Assembly (NCBI RefSeq): GCF_900112245.1
Contig: NZ_FOYX01000005.1
Location: forward strand, 93,945 to 157,944
DNA: 64,000 bases
Direction: 5' to 3'
Origin: Maribacter stanieri
Lineage (GTDB): Bacteria > Bacteroidota > Bacteroidia > Flavobacteriales > Flavobacteriaceae
Positions 44,341 through 53,370 of the stretch are shown piece after piece. Within the stretch, counting starts at the first letter, position 1. The number at the start of each line of letters is the position of its first letter. Both the position numbers and the translations under genes were made by a program. The notes beneath the pieces are model-generated. The model had not been told where the DNA came from and made no database searches. It saw only the letters and a program-made list of their open reading frames with translations.

Positions 44341-45189
44341 ATGCACAATCGAGAAGATATCCAGAATATAGTAATCAAATACGGTAAGCCAGAAAGTATT
44401 GCTTGGTTGAAAGATAAAATTGAAAAGATGGCAGGGAATAAATCGTCAAAAGATTTATTTATGACCTATAGTCTTTTGAATGTCAAATTTAGTGCATCAA
44501 AGCCTATTTCGTTCGATGATTTAGATAATGATAGCTCACGCTATTTTAATGCACATAAAGCAAATATTCTACAGGTAGCACGTATATATCTATTGTCAGA
44601 AGTTCTAAGCGAAGACATAGAATTTTATACACCTAAGGTGGCTAATATTATTCAGGTAGCTGATACTGGTGAATTGGAAACATTTTTGAAATATTTGGTT
44701 TTATTACCTAACCCTGAAGCCTATAAGCAAACTGCAGTAGAGGCATTACGTACCAATATTGCAATAATTTTTGATGCAATTTCGTTGAATAATCCATATC
44801 CGGCAAAATACTTTAATGATCAACAGTGGAATCAAATGTATTTAAAGGCCGCATTTATGGAGCGCGATCTTTCGCAAATAGAGTCTGTTGATGAAAGGGC
44901 AAATGAAGATCTTACTAGAATTATATCAGATTATGCTCATGAAAGATGGGCGGCCTCTAGAAAAATAGATCCGATGTTTTGGCGACCTGTTTCAAAATTT
45001 TTGAATGAAGAACTTTTAAATGACATGAATACGCTTCTTGAAAGTGAAGATGTGATTGAGAATAAATCAGGTGCGTTATGTTGTTATTATTCAGAAAATG
45101 ATAAAGCAATAGCACTTTTAAATAATAAGCCGGAGTTGAAACATAAAGTGGCAGACGGGCAAATTAATTGGAAAACGATTAAACAATAA
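44341..45189 (+). CDS. eboA: EboA, first protein of the ebo cluster
   Basis: The 282-residue helix-rich protein has no signal peptide or membrane segment and belongs to the EboA family, known only from ebo clusters. Segments such as DLFMTYSLLNVKFSASKPISF and the C-terminal WRPVSKFLNEELLNDMNTLLES support a HEAT-like or other all-alpha fold. In Nostoc the whole cluster is needed to bring the scytonemin monomer to the periplasm; the role of EboA is not known. The gene leads a tightly packed series in the standard order eboA-F. The family call rests on order plus sequence features, not on a search. Confidence 0.88.
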   Translation: MHNREDIQNIVIKYGKPESIAWLKDKIEKMAGNKSSKDLFMTYSLLNVKFSASKPISFDDLDNDSSRYFNAHKANILQVARIYLLSEVLSEDIEFYTPKVANIIQVADTGELETFLKYLVLLPNPEAYKQTAVEALRTNIAIIFDAISLNNPYPAKYFNDQQWNQMYLKAAFMERDLSQIESVDERANEDLTRIISDYAHERWAASRKIDPMFWRPVSKFLNEELLNDMNTLLESEDVIENKSGALCCYYSENDKAIALLNNKPELKHKVADGQINWKTIKQ

Positions 45190-45193
45190 AAGA

Positions 45194-46102
45194 ATGGAAG
45201 ATAAAATGATGATTATTGACCCGCATGTACACATGACGTCAAGAACCACGGATGATTATGAGGCAATGGCAGCTGCGGGGGTAGTAGCAATAATAGAACC
45301 TTCTTTTTGGTTAGGTCAGCCTAGAACCCAAGTTGGTTCTTTTCAAGATTACTTTAGTAGTCTAGTAGGTTGGGAACCTTTTAGAGCTAGTCAATTTGGT
45401 ATAAAGCACTATTGTACAATAGGTTTAAATTCTAAAGAAGCCAATAATGAAGCATTGGCAGAGCAAGTAATTGAGCTGTTGCCTTTATACTTACATAAAG
45501 AAAATGTTGTAGCTATAGGGGAGATAGGATATGACGACCAAACGCCTGCAGAAGATAAGTTTTTTAGAATGCAGTTGGATATGGCCAAAGAATTGGATAT
45601 GACCGTACAAGTTCATACTCCGCACCGAGATAAAAAAGCCGGTACTATCAAAAGCATGGAAGTTTGCTTAGAACATGGTTTAGACCCTGCAAATGTAATT
45701 ATAGATCATAATAACGAAGAAACGGTTAAAGAAGTTTTAGATCGTGGATTTATAGCTGCATTTACAATTTACCCTAAAACTAAAATGGGAAATGAACGTA
45801 TGGTTGAGGTTGTTAAAAAATATGGAAGCTCTAATATAATTGTAGATAGTTCAGCAGATTGGGGCGTTAGTGATCCTTTGGCTGTGCCAAAAACAGCTTC
45901 TTTGATGTTGAAAAGAGGTATTTCAATGGAAGATGTAAGAAAGACTTGTTATCAAAATGCCTTGGATGCTTTTAGTAAGAATGGAAAAATGAAAGAGGCA
46001 CATTGGCTACAACCAGATAGCATTAATCAATCGCAATTATTTAATGATAATAGTGTTTTAAGAGGTCAGAAACCACGAATAGACGAAGACCAAATTACTT
46101 AG
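45194..46102 (+). CDS. eboB: EboB, TatD-like metal-dependent hydrolase of the ebo cluster
   Basis: A TIM-barrel hydrolase of the TatD superfamily: metal ligands come from IDPHVHM near residue 9, GEIGYDDQTPAEDKFF near 116, TVQVHTPH near 141, the DHNNEE segment near 175 and DSSADWGVSDPLAVPKTA near 222. It is not a simple TatD nuclease, since the family sits only in ebo clusters; its substrate is unknown. It begins four bases after eboA and ends one base before eboC. ATG 45194 and 45206 are both possible starts. Confidence 0.9.
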   Translation: MEDKMMIIDPHVHMTSRTTDDYEAMAAAGVVAIIEPSFWLGQPRTQVGSFQDYFSSLVGWEPFRASQFGIKHYCTIGLNSKEANNEALAEQVIELLPLYLHKENVVAIGEIGYDDQTPAEDKFFRMQLDMAKELDMTVQVHTPHRDKKAGTIKSMEVCLEHGLDPANVIIDHNNEETVKEVLDRGFIAAFTIYPKTKMGNERMVEVVKKYGSSNIIVDSSADWGVSDPLAVPKTASLMLKRGISMEDVRKTCYQNALDAFSKNGKMKEAHWLQPDSINQSQLFNDNSVLRGQKPRIDEDQIT

Positions 46103-46103
46103 G

Positions 46104-47003
46104 ATGAAGGAGAAATTAATGGGTTTTGCTCGTTTGGCAAGACCCGCAAATTTGCCAACTGCAGCGGCAGATATTTTGGCAGGTACTGCTATAGCTTTAT
46201 ATCTTAAAAATATTGAAGTACTTAAATTTCTTGAAGATCAGAGTGCTGATATTTTGTCATTGGTGTTCTCTTCTATAGCACTCTACGCAGGTGGTGTTGT
46301 ATTCAATGATGTTTTTGATGCAGAGTTAGATGCTGTTGAAAGACCGGAAAGGGCAATACCTAGCGGACTTGTTCCTAAGAGGGAAGCGGTTTATTTTGGA
46401 ATTATTTTAATGCTAATAGGTATAACATTGGCTTTTAAATGTAGTTTGTTGTCGGGGCTAATATCAATTGCTTTGACAATAGCGATATTAACTTACGATG
46501 CATACTTTAAACAATTTTCATTTTCAGGTCCTTTAAATATGGGAATCTGTCGTGGATTGAATTTGCTAATGGGTATGTCTATTTTAGGAACGCTCTCTCA
46601 TTGGTACATTTCAATTGTTCCGGTAGTATATATTTTTGCTATTACTTTAATAAGCAGAGGAGAAGTTCATGGAAACAATAAAAAACACATTGTTTGGGCA
46701 GGTATTTTGTATGCAATAGTTATACTGTCTATTGCGTTAGTTGTAATGCAACAGAAAGACAATCTAATAGTGTTATTACCGTTTCTAATATTGTTCGGAT
46801 TTTTAATTTTCAAGCCATTAGTAAAGGCTTTTAAAGAAAATTCACCAAGCAATATCAAAAAAGCGGTTATGTCTGGTGTTTTGTCACTTGTTGTCATGAA
46901 CGCATGCTGGGTAGCTGGTTTTTCAGATTGGTACTTAGCATTGGCAGTTTTGTTGCTTTTACCATTATCAATGCTTTTGTCTAAATTATTTGCAGTAACA
47001 TAA
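46104..47003 (+). CDS. eboC: EboC, UbiA-like prenyltransferase of the ebo cluster
   Basis: An integral membrane protein with about eight to nine segments. The first Asp-rich motif reads NDVFDAELDAVERPERAIPSG near residues 68-88 and the second, weaker one is TYDAYFK near 130; both bind Mg-diphosphate in UbiA enzymes. The N-terminal FARLARPANLPTAAADILAG is typical of the branch that makes membrane-anchored prenylated products. It probably joins a prenyl chain to the product of the soluble Ebo enzymes. Starts two bases after eboB. Confidence 0.92.
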   Translation: MKEKLMGFARLARPANLPTAAADILAGTAIALYLKNIEVLKFLEDQSADILSLVFSSIALYAGGVVFNDVFDAELDAVERPERAIPSGLVPKREAVYFGIILMLIGITLAFKCSLLSGLISIALTIAILTYDAYFKQFSFSGPLNMGICRGLNLLMGMSILGTLSHWYISIVPVVYIFAITLISRGEVHGNNKKHIVWAGILYAIVILSIALVVMQQKDNLIVLLPFLILFGFLIFKPLVKAFKENSPSNIKKAVMSGVLSLVVMNACWVAGFSDWYLALAVLLLLPLSMLLSKLFAVT

Positions 47004-47009
47004 ATTCAT

Positions 47010-48170
47010 ATGCAATTACAACCTATAAAACAGTCTTTTAAAGTACAATATGATTATCAATTGTATTTTACTTCTGGATTATTTTCTTTGGAGAATCCTT
47101 TATTTGAAAAATTAATAGCGGATTACAAAGATTTTGAACCCGTAAAATTACTTTTCGTTATAGATGATGGAGTAAAAAATCATCACCCAGCTTTAATAAA
47201 TCAAATTTCGGCATATTGTGAAAAACATCAACAGACTATAAAGTATACAAGTGCTTTGGTGTTACCTGGTGGAGAGCAAGTTAAGAATAGTGATGAAGCT
47301 GTTGAATCCGTTTTAAAGGGAGTAAATGATAACAAAATCTGTCGTCATTCATTTGTTGTAGTAATTGGAGGTGGTGCAGTGATTGATATGGTTGGTTATG
47401 CTGCTGCAATTGCACATAGAGGCGTTAAATTGATTAGAATACCTACTACAGTGCTATCTCAGAATGATTCTGCGGTTGGGGTAAAGAATAGCGTAAATGC
47501 TTTTAAAAAGAAAAATTTCTTAGGAACATTTGCACCGCCATACGCGATTATAAATGATAGCAATTTTTTAAAAACTTTAGAGCAACGTGATTGGATTTCA
47601 GGTATTTCTGAAGCAATAAAGGTTGCGTTGATAAAAGATAAATCGTTCTTTGAATATATTTCTGACAATGCTACAAAGCTAAAGCATAGGGAAATGGAAC
47701 CAATGCAATATGTAATTTATAAATGTGCAGAAATGCATATGCAGCATATTGCCCAAGGTGGTGACCCATTTGAATCTGGTTCATCTAGACCTTTAGATTT
47801 TGGACATTGGGCTGCCCACAAAATGGAATTCATGACTAATTATGAATTACGACATGGTGAAGCGGTAGCAAAAGGAATAGCCCTAGATGTAACTTATGCC
47901 CAATTAACAGGTTTAATTTCAGAGGCAGATTTACAACATATTTTAGATGTAATGATTTCTATAGGTTTTGATCTCACACTCCCTGTTGAAAGTTCTAACG
48001 AGATTCAATCCTTGTTAGATGGTATAGAGGAGTTTAGAGAGCATTTAGGTGGTCAATTGACAATTACCTTAATTTCTGATTTAGGTGTGAAGCACGATGT
48101 CCATACTATTGATATGGAGCTGATGGCCCAAGCTATTTTAAAATTGAATCATCAATTCGCATTAAATTAA
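47010..48170 (+). CDS. eboD: EboD, 3-dehydroquinate synthase-like sugar-phosphate cyclase
   Basis: A homologue of 3-dehydroquinate synthase with the NAD region VVVIGGGAVIDMVGY near residue 117 and RIPTTVLSQNDSAVGVKNS near 144. The metal ligands are kept: Glu201 in ISEAIKVA, His266 in DFGHWAAHK and His282 in LRHGEAVAKG. The enzyme is therefore likely active as a cyclase on a sugar phosphate, but its N-terminal substrate region is unlike AroB, and the true substrate and product are unknown. A separate, standard shikimate enzyme (AroQ) is at 11.9 kb, so this is not the housekeeping AroB by context. It lies six bases after eboC. Confidence 0.92.
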   Translation: MQLQPIKQSFKVQYDYQLYFTSGLFSLENPLFEKLIADYKDFEPVKLLFVIDDGVKNHHPALINQISAYCEKHQQTIKYTSALVLPGGEQVKNSDEAVESVLKGVNDNKICRHSFVVVIGGGAVIDMVGYAAAIAHRGVKLIRIPTTVLSQNDSAVGVKNSVNAFKKKNFLGTFAPPYAIINDSNFLKTLEQRDWISGISEAIKVALIKDKSFFEYISDNATKLKHREMEPMQYVIYKCAEMHMQHIAQGGDPFESGSSRPLDFGHWAAHKMEFMTNYELRHGEAVAKGIALDVTYAQLTGLISEADLQHILDVMISIGFDLTLPVESSNEIQSLLDGIEEFREHLGGQLTITLISDLGVKHDVHTIDMELMAQAILKLNHQFALN

Positions 48171-48174
48171 AACA

Positions 48175-49368
48175 ATGCAAATAAAGGAGAATCTTCACTT
48201 AACTTATTGTACCAATATTCATCCTGGTCAAGATTGGAAAAGTACTTTTGATAGTATAAAAAAACATGTACCCGCTATAAAGCATAAGGTTTCAAAAGAT
48301 CAACCATTTGGTCTAGGGCTACGTTTATCCAATAAGGCTAGTGAAGAACTAGAAATTGGGGATAACTTGTTCAATTTCAAAAAGTGGCTATCAGAAAATA
48401 ATGTATACGTTTTTACCATGAACGGATTTCCTTATGGTAATTTTCATGATGAACGTGTAAAAGATATGGTACACGCTCCTGATTGGACAACAGATAAACG
48501 TCTGACTTATACAAAACGATTGTTTCGCCAATTATCAGAATTATTGCCTGATGGATTGAATGGTGGAATTTCAACCTCACCAATTACTTATAAATATTGG
48601 CATGAGACGGAAAGCGATACTCAAAATGCATTTGAGATTGGTGCTAAAAATATGCTAGAAGTTGCTAAGCAATTACTTGAATTAGAGAAAAGTACCGGAA
48701 AATATTTACATCTAGATATAGAACCTGAGCCAGATGGTTTGCTAGAAAATAGTGATGAAGTAGTATCTTTTTATACAAACTATTTACTGCCTTTAGGGGT
48801 TGAGTATTTTAAGAAAGAACTGGGTTTAGGGCAAGAAGAAGCTGAAGCGGTAATTAAAAAGTATCTGACCGTTTGTTATGACATTTGCCATTTTTCTTTA
48901 GCATATGAAGAGCCGGAAGATACGTTTGCCAAGTTTAAAAAAGAAAATATAAGAGTTGGTAAAATTCAAGTAAGCGCAGCTCTTAAAATTATATTTAATA
49001 GGAAGGACAATGAGCGTATTTGGAAAGAATTATCTCAATTTAATGAGCCTACCTATTTACACCAAGTCACTGAGAAAATAGATGGTAAAGTAAAAACATA
49101 CAGTGATTTGCCATTAGTTTTAGATGGAGAAAGAAATCATAAAGAACTTCGAGCGCATTATCATGTTCCCATTTTCTTGGAAATATATGGAGAGTTGTTT
49201 TCAACACAAGATCATATTTTAAAGACGATAGATTTCATTAAATCTAATTCGGTATCTGAACATTTAGAAATCGAAACTTATACATGGGATGTTTTGCCTA
49301 CAGATTTGAAACAAGATTTAACAGTATCCATAATAAGAGAAATAGAGTGGTTTAAATCACACATGTAG
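48175..49368 (+). CDS. eboE: EboE, xylose-isomerase-like TIM-barrel protein
   Basis: The 397-residue protein has sugar-isomerase-type barrel features: NLHLTYCTNIHPGQDW at the start, YVFTMNGFPYGNFHD near residue 80, LDIEPEPDGL near 180, YDICHFSLAYE near 239 and AHYHVPIF near 327, which give the usual Glu, Asp and His metal ligands. EboE proteins are known only in ebo clusters; the isomerase or epimerase reaction is an inference from the fold. It starts four bases after eboD and ends one base before eboF. Confidence 0.9.
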   Translation: MQIKENLHLTYCTNIHPGQDWKSTFDSIKKHVPAIKHKVSKDQPFGLGLRLSNKASEELEIGDNLFNFKKWLSENNVYVFTMNGFPYGNFHDERVKDMVHAPDWTTDKRLTYTKRLFRQLSELLPDGLNGGISTSPITYKYWHETESDTQNAFEIGAKNMLEVAKQLLELEKSTGKYLHLDIEPEPDGLLENSDEVVSFYTNYLLPLGVEYFKKELGLGQEEAEAVIKKYLTVCYDICHFSLAYEEPEDTFAKFKKENIRVGKIQVSAALKIIFNRKDNERIWKELSQFNEPTYLHQVTEKIDGKVKTYSDLPLVLDGERNHKELRAHYHVPIFLEIYGELFSTQDHILKTIDFIKSNSVSEHLEIETYTWDVLPTDLKQDLTVSIIREIEWFKSHM

Positions 49369-49369
49369 C

Positions 49370-50743
49370 ATGAAAAAAACGGTAGTCATAAATGTAGTTG
49401 GGTTAACGAAACGGTTGATAGGTGAGCATACTCCGTTTATAGAATCGTTTTTAGAAAAAGGTGAAGCTCTTTATATTGAGCCTGTATTGCCAGGGGTTAC
49501 CTGCACAGTGCAATCTACATATGTTACAGGTAAATGGCCGGCAGAACATGGTATTGTGGGTAATGGCTGGTATTTTAAAGATGAATGTGAAGTTAAGTTT
49601 TGGCGACAGTCCAATAAATTGGTACAGCAACCTAAACTTTGGGATGATCTAAAGGAAAAGTATCCTGATTTTACCTGTGCCAATCATTTTTGGTGGTACA
49701 ATATGTATTCTAATGTAGATTTTAGCATTACCCCAAGACCAAATTATTTGGCAGACGGAAGAAAAATCCCTGATGTTTATTCATATCCTCCACAATTACG
49801 AGATGATATGCAAAAAGCCTTGGGTACGTTTCCTTTGTTCGAATTTTGGGGACCTAAAACAACTATCAATTCCTCTAAATGGATAGCCGATGCCGCTTTG
49901 TTGACAGACAAAAAGCATAATCCAGATTTGACATTGATTTACCTTCCTCACTTAGATTATAATTTGCAGCGATATGGTCTTGATTTTGAAATCATTTCAC
50001 AAGACCTTCAAGAAATAGATACTGTTGTTGAGCAATTAGTAAAGCATTATGAAGCATTGAATGCTAGGGTAATTTTGCTTTCGGAATACGGAATTACAAA
50101 TGTAAACAGACCTGTTCATCTTAATAGAGTATTAAGAAGGGAAGGTATGATTGTCGTGCGTGAAGAAAGAGGCTTAGAGCTCTTGGATGCTGGTGAGAGT
50201 GATGCTTTTGCAGTTGCAGACCATCAAATAGCGCATGTATATTGCAAAGATTCAAAAGACATTGCACGTGTAGCGCAAATTATAAAATCAGTTGAAGGTG
50301 TTGAAAAAGTTCTTTATGGTGATGATTTAAAAACCCATCATATAAATCATGAACGCTGTGGAGATATTGTGGTAATTGCAGATAAAGATTCTTGGTTTAC
50401 ATACTACTTTTGGTTAGATGATTCAAAAGCTCCCGACTATGCACGAATGGTAGACATTCATAAAAAGCCTGGTTATGATCCTGTTGAAATGATGACAGAT
50501 CCAAAAGATAAATTGGTGATGGCGAAAGTGGTGGGTAAACTTCTTAAAAAGAAAATGGGCTTTAGAACTGTGATGGATATAATTCCTATTGATGCAACTT
50601 TAATAAAAGGTTCTCATGGGAGATTAACTGAAGATATTGAGGATTTCCCCATTTTCATTAGTAATCATGTAATGGGTGATAATCATCAGAAAATTACGGC
50701 AATACAAGTGCGTGATCTTATTGAAGATCACTTATTAAACTAA
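49370..50743 (+). CDS. eboF: EboF, alkaline-phosphatase-superfamily phosphodiesterase
   Basis: A nucleotide pyrophosphatase/phosphodiesterase-type enzyme with the N-terminal VVINVVGLTKRLIGEHTPFI, the nucleophile region PGVTCTVQSTYVTGKWPAEH then GIVGNGWY near residues 42-68, LIYLPHLDYNLQRYG near 195, LLSEYGITN near 240, DHQIAHVY near 285 and the final KGSHGRL near 418. The typical Asp/His metal ligands are present. No signal peptide is seen, so a cytosolic substrate is more likely than a periplasmic one. It is the last of the six canonical ebo genes; a small membrane gene follows after six bases. Confidence 0.9.
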   Translation: MKKTVVINVVGLTKRLIGEHTPFIESFLEKGEALYIEPVLPGVTCTVQSTYVTGKWPAEHGIVGNGWYFKDECEVKFWRQSNKLVQQPKLWDDLKEKYPDFTCANHFWWYNMYSNVDFSITPRPNYLADGRKIPDVYSYPPQLRDDMQKALGTFPLFEFWGPKTTINSSKWIADAALLTDKKHNPDLTLIYLPHLDYNLQRYGLDFEIISQDLQEIDTVVEQLVKHYEALNARVILLSEYGITNVNRPVHLNRVLRREGMIVVREERGLELLDAGESDAFAVADHQIAHVYCKDSKDIARVAQIIKSVEGVEKVLYGDDLKTHHINHERCGDIVVIADKDSWFTYYFWLDDSKAPDYARMVDIHKKPGYDPVEMMTDPKDKLVMAKVVGKLLKKKMGFRTVMDIIPIDATLIKGSHGRLTEDIEDFPIFISNHVMGDNHQKITAIQVRDLIEDHLLN

Positions 50744-50749
50744 TTTCAA

Positions 50750-51103
50750 ATGAATAAATTATTTAAGGTTTTAGGTTATCTTTTTGCGGTTTTATTTACA
50801 ATTAGTGCTGTATTACAATACAATGATCCCGATTCTCTACATTGGATAATTATATACGGAATTGCTGCATTAGTATCTCTTTTATTCGCTTTGAATAAAA
50901 TAGGATTTTTAGTACCGTTAGTTTTAGGAGTGTTAGCTTTTATAAATTTTGTGTATTTATATCCGTCAGATTTTCAAGGTTTTGATTTAAACGATGGAGA
51001 TATAGAAACTGTAGAGTTAGGTAGAGAGGCATTTGGATCCTTAATAATTTCCATAACACTTTTAGTGTTTGCCTTTAGAATAAAAAGAAAACTAAAGGTA
51101 TAA
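50750..51103 (+). CDS. Transmembrane-220-like small membrane protein
   Basis: The 117-residue protein has four membrane segments and the family motif AVLQYNDPDSLHWIIIYG near residue 21. The TMEM220-like family has no assigned function. It starts six bases after eboF and ends 12 bases inside the convergent dnaX, so it is very probably read with the ebo cluster and could be a membrane partner of EboC; that is inference. Confidence 0.82.
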   Translation: MNKLFKVLGYLFAVLFTISAVLQYNDPDSLHWIIIYGIAALVSLLFALNKIGFLVPLVLGVLAFINFVYLYPSDFQGFDLNDGDIETVELGREAFGSLIISITLLVFAFRIKRKLKV

Positions 51104-52954
51104 GTCGAATTCTGTTCTTAATAAATCAATAACTGGATTCTTCTTCCTTAATTTTTCATACTTTTCTTCGGGAGTAAATGCAAATTTTGTTACTGTAGTT
51201 TCATTTACCGTAATTTCTAAATGAACAAAGTGATTATTCAACTTAGTTCGTAGATACTCCATCAATTCAAACTGCTCACGCTCAATTTCTTTCTTCATAG
51301 TTCCGTTAGGAAGCTCTAAGTGAATAGCGAAATTCTCTTTTAATTTAGGAATATCTGAATGTAGGTTAGAAGCTAGAATTTTTTGCCCTTTCTTATCTAT
51401 GATTTCTATAAAATCTGCCCAGTGCTTACGCAATTCTTCTTCTGTAAATGGGTCTTTAGGTAAGTTGTTCTCATCTATTACAACTTCAATTTTATTGAGC
51501 TCATGTTGTTTTTTTGCATTAAGACTAGATATGGACAAACCAGAAACCCTTTTTGTAGGGCGATTAATAGTCAGCTTTTTTGCAATTTCCTTTACTTCTG
51601 GGCTAGAAGTATTTTGATTGGCTACTTGCTCTGGTTCTTTAGTCTTTAAAGAAACTTGCTCTTGCTCAGTTTTTGCAGCTATTTTCACATCGGTTGGCGC
51701 TTCTGGTTGTTTAGGACTACCATTTTCTTGTGTAGCTTTAGCTTGAATTTTTTGATTACTTACTTCTTTAGAAACAATAGTATTATTTTCAGAAACTTTT
51801 GCAGGTGCTTTAGGTAGTTGCTTGAAAAAAGCAGAAGGAGCAATAAAATCAATAGTCTTATTATGTAATGCTACAGATTCAGGATTTTTTTTTTCTCCAT
51901 CAAAATTGATAGAGGCAAGCTTCATAAGAGTTAGTTCAACTAGTAAGCGTTGGTTCTTACTTGTTTTATATTTTAGATCACAGTCATTTGCGATATCTAA
52001 ACCTTGCAATAAAAATGAAGGAGATGTTCTTTTACTTTGGTCTCTATATAATTGCTGTGCTGCTTCACCAACTTCAAGTAATGTAATAGTGTCTGGATGT
52101 TGGCATACCATCAAATCTCTAAAATGCGAAGCTAGGCCAGATATAAAGTGGTGACCATCAAAACCAAGTGATAATGTCTTATTGAAAAGTAATAGAAGAT
52201 TTGGAATGTTATGTTCCAAAATTAAATCTGTTGCTTCAAAATAAGTGTCGTAGTCTAATACATTTAAGTTTTCTGTTACTGCTTTACGTGTAAGTTCAGC
52301 GCCTGAAAAACTAACGACCCTATCAAATATAGATAAGGCATCACGCATAGCACCATCAGCCTTTTGGGCAATGATATGAAGAGCATCGTCCTCGGCATTT
52401 ATACCTTGGTTTTCAGCAATATATTTTAAATACTCAGCAGCATCTTTAACCGTAATTCTTTTAAAATCAAATATTTGACATCTAGAAAGAATGGTAGGTA
52501 TAATCTTATGTTTCTCTGTAGTTGCTAAAATGAAAATAGCATGCTTTGGCGGTTCTTCTAAGGTTTTTAGAAAAGCATTAAAAGCAGATTGAGATAGCAT
52601 ATGTACCTCATCGATAATATAAACCTTGTATTTACCAACTTGTGGTGGTATACGTACTTGATCTATAAGATTTCGAATGTCGTCTACAGAGTTGTTAGAT
52701 GCGGCATCTAATTCAAAAATGTTGAAAGCAAAATCTTCATTTTCTTGCTCCGTGCCATCAGAATTTATCTGTTTGGCCAAAATACGTGCACAAGTAGTTT
52801 TACCAACACCTCTAGGTCCACAAAATAATAGTGCTTGGGCTAGGTGATTTTGGTCTATTGCATTTTGTAACGTATTGGTAATAGATTGTTGACCTACAAC
52901 ATCTTTAAATGTTTGAGGTCTATACTTTCTGGCCGATACGATAAATGGTTCCAA
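51092..52954 (-). CDS. dnaX: DNA polymerase III subunit gamma/tau
   Basis: The clamp-loader ATPase has Walker A GPRGVGKTT at residues 45-53, YKVYIIDEVHMLSQSAFNAF near 108 and the SRC sensor motif ILSRCQIFDFKR near 155. The zinc-binding Cys cluster usual after Walker A is absent and replaced by an acidic stretch (INSDGTEQENEDFAFNIFEL), as in other Flavobacteriia. A Lys/Pro/Glu-rich linker (about 370-470) and a C-terminal tau domain follow. The start codon is TTG (52954-52952), since no in-frame ATG precedes MEPFIVSARKYRP and the -7 element (52980-52987) fits. Confidence 0.95.
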   Translation of the reverse strand: MEPFIVSARKYRPQTFKDVVGQQSITNTLQNAIDQNHLAQALLFCGPRGVGKTTCARILAKQINSDGTEQENEDFAFNIFELDAASNNSVDDIRNLIDQVRIPPQVGKYKVYIIDEVHMLSQSAFNAFLKTLEEPPKHAIFILATTEKHKIIPTILSRCQIFDFKRITVKDAAEYLKYIAENQGINAEDDALHIIAQKADGAMRDALSIFDRVVSFSGAELTRKAVTENLNVLDYDTYFEATDLILEHNIPNLLLLFNKTLSLGFDGHHFISGLASHFRDLMVCQHPDTITLLEVGEAAQQLYRDQSKRTSPSFLLQGLDIANDCDLKYKTSKNQRLLVELTLMKLASINFDGEKKNPESVALHNKTIDFIAPSAFFKQLPKAPAKVSENNTIVSKEVSNQKIQAKATQENGSPKQPEAPTDVKIAAKTEQEQVSLKTKEPEQVANQNTSSPEVKEIAKKLTINRPTKRVSGLSISSLNAKKQHELNKIEVVIDENNLPKDPFTEEELRKHWADFIEIIDKKGQKILASNLHSDIPKLKENFAIHLELPNGTMKKEIEREQFELMEYLRTKLNNHFVHLEITVNETTVTKFAFTPEEKYEKLRKKNPVIDLLRTEFDLYL

Positions 52955-52979
52955 AATTCTATCTCTGATTAAACTTATA

Positions 52980-52987
52980 CAAATATA
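52980..52987 (-). promoter_or_regulatory. Putative -7 element for dnaX
   Basis: The minus strand reads TATATTTG (TAnnTTTG), 25 bases before the TTG start codon of dnaX. Confidence 0.5.
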
Positions 52988-53052
52988 AATATAGCAGTGA
53001 ATACTAACGAGAATTAAGAATAGAGATCATCCATAGTTATCAACAATTGCAG

Positions 53053-53060
53053 TACATTTG
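53053..53060 (+). promoter_or_regulatory. Putative -7 element for rnpB
   Basis: TACATTTG fits TAnnTTTG and ends four bases before the first base of the P1 helix of RNase P RNA (53064). It therefore gives a local ruler: transcription starts about 4 bases after the G of this element. Confidence 0.65.
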
Positions 53061-53063
53061 CGC

Positions 53064-53370
53064 AAAGCAGGCCGCCTTATCGCTGCCAAGTAATTGGGAG
53101 AGGAAAGTCCGGACACCATAGTGCAGTATAGCGGGTAACGCCCGTCCACTGAAAAGTGAGGACAAGTGCAACAGAAAGCAAGTACAGTTCGGCTGTAGTG
53201 AAACCAGGTAAACTCTATACGGTGAAACGTCATGTAAATCGGTGTTTAAGGGCTGCACGCTCAAGCCGAAGGGTAGGCGGTTAGAGCATTGGGGTAACCC
53301 ATTGCCTAGATAAATGATAAGGAATTCTAATTTTTTAGTCTACAGAATCCGGCTTATGGCCTGCTTTTTT
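53064..53370 (+). ncRNA. rnpB: RNase P RNA (catalytic RNA subunit, bacterial class A)
   Basis: The RNA cuts 5' leaders from tRNA precursors together with the RnpA protein. Helix P1 is formed by AAAGCAGGCC (53064-53073) and GGCCTGCTTT (53358-53367), and the T-run at 53365-53370 acts as terminator. The conserved 5' core contains GAGGAAAGTCCGGACACCAT (53099-53118), the central ACAGAAAG and GGTAAACTC segments follow, and the 3' core contains ACAGAATCCGGCTTATGG (53342-53359). Length of about 305 bases is normal. Short open frames on the opposite strand here are not genes. Confidence 0.96.

Noticed and set aside
47010..48170. Housekeeping 3-dehydroquinate synthase (aroB)
   Set aside because: Its place between eboC and eboE and its divergent N-terminal region fit EboD.
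53027..53264. Two short minus-strand frames
   Set aside because: They lie over the RNase P RNA, whose conserved cores and P1 helix explain the sequence.
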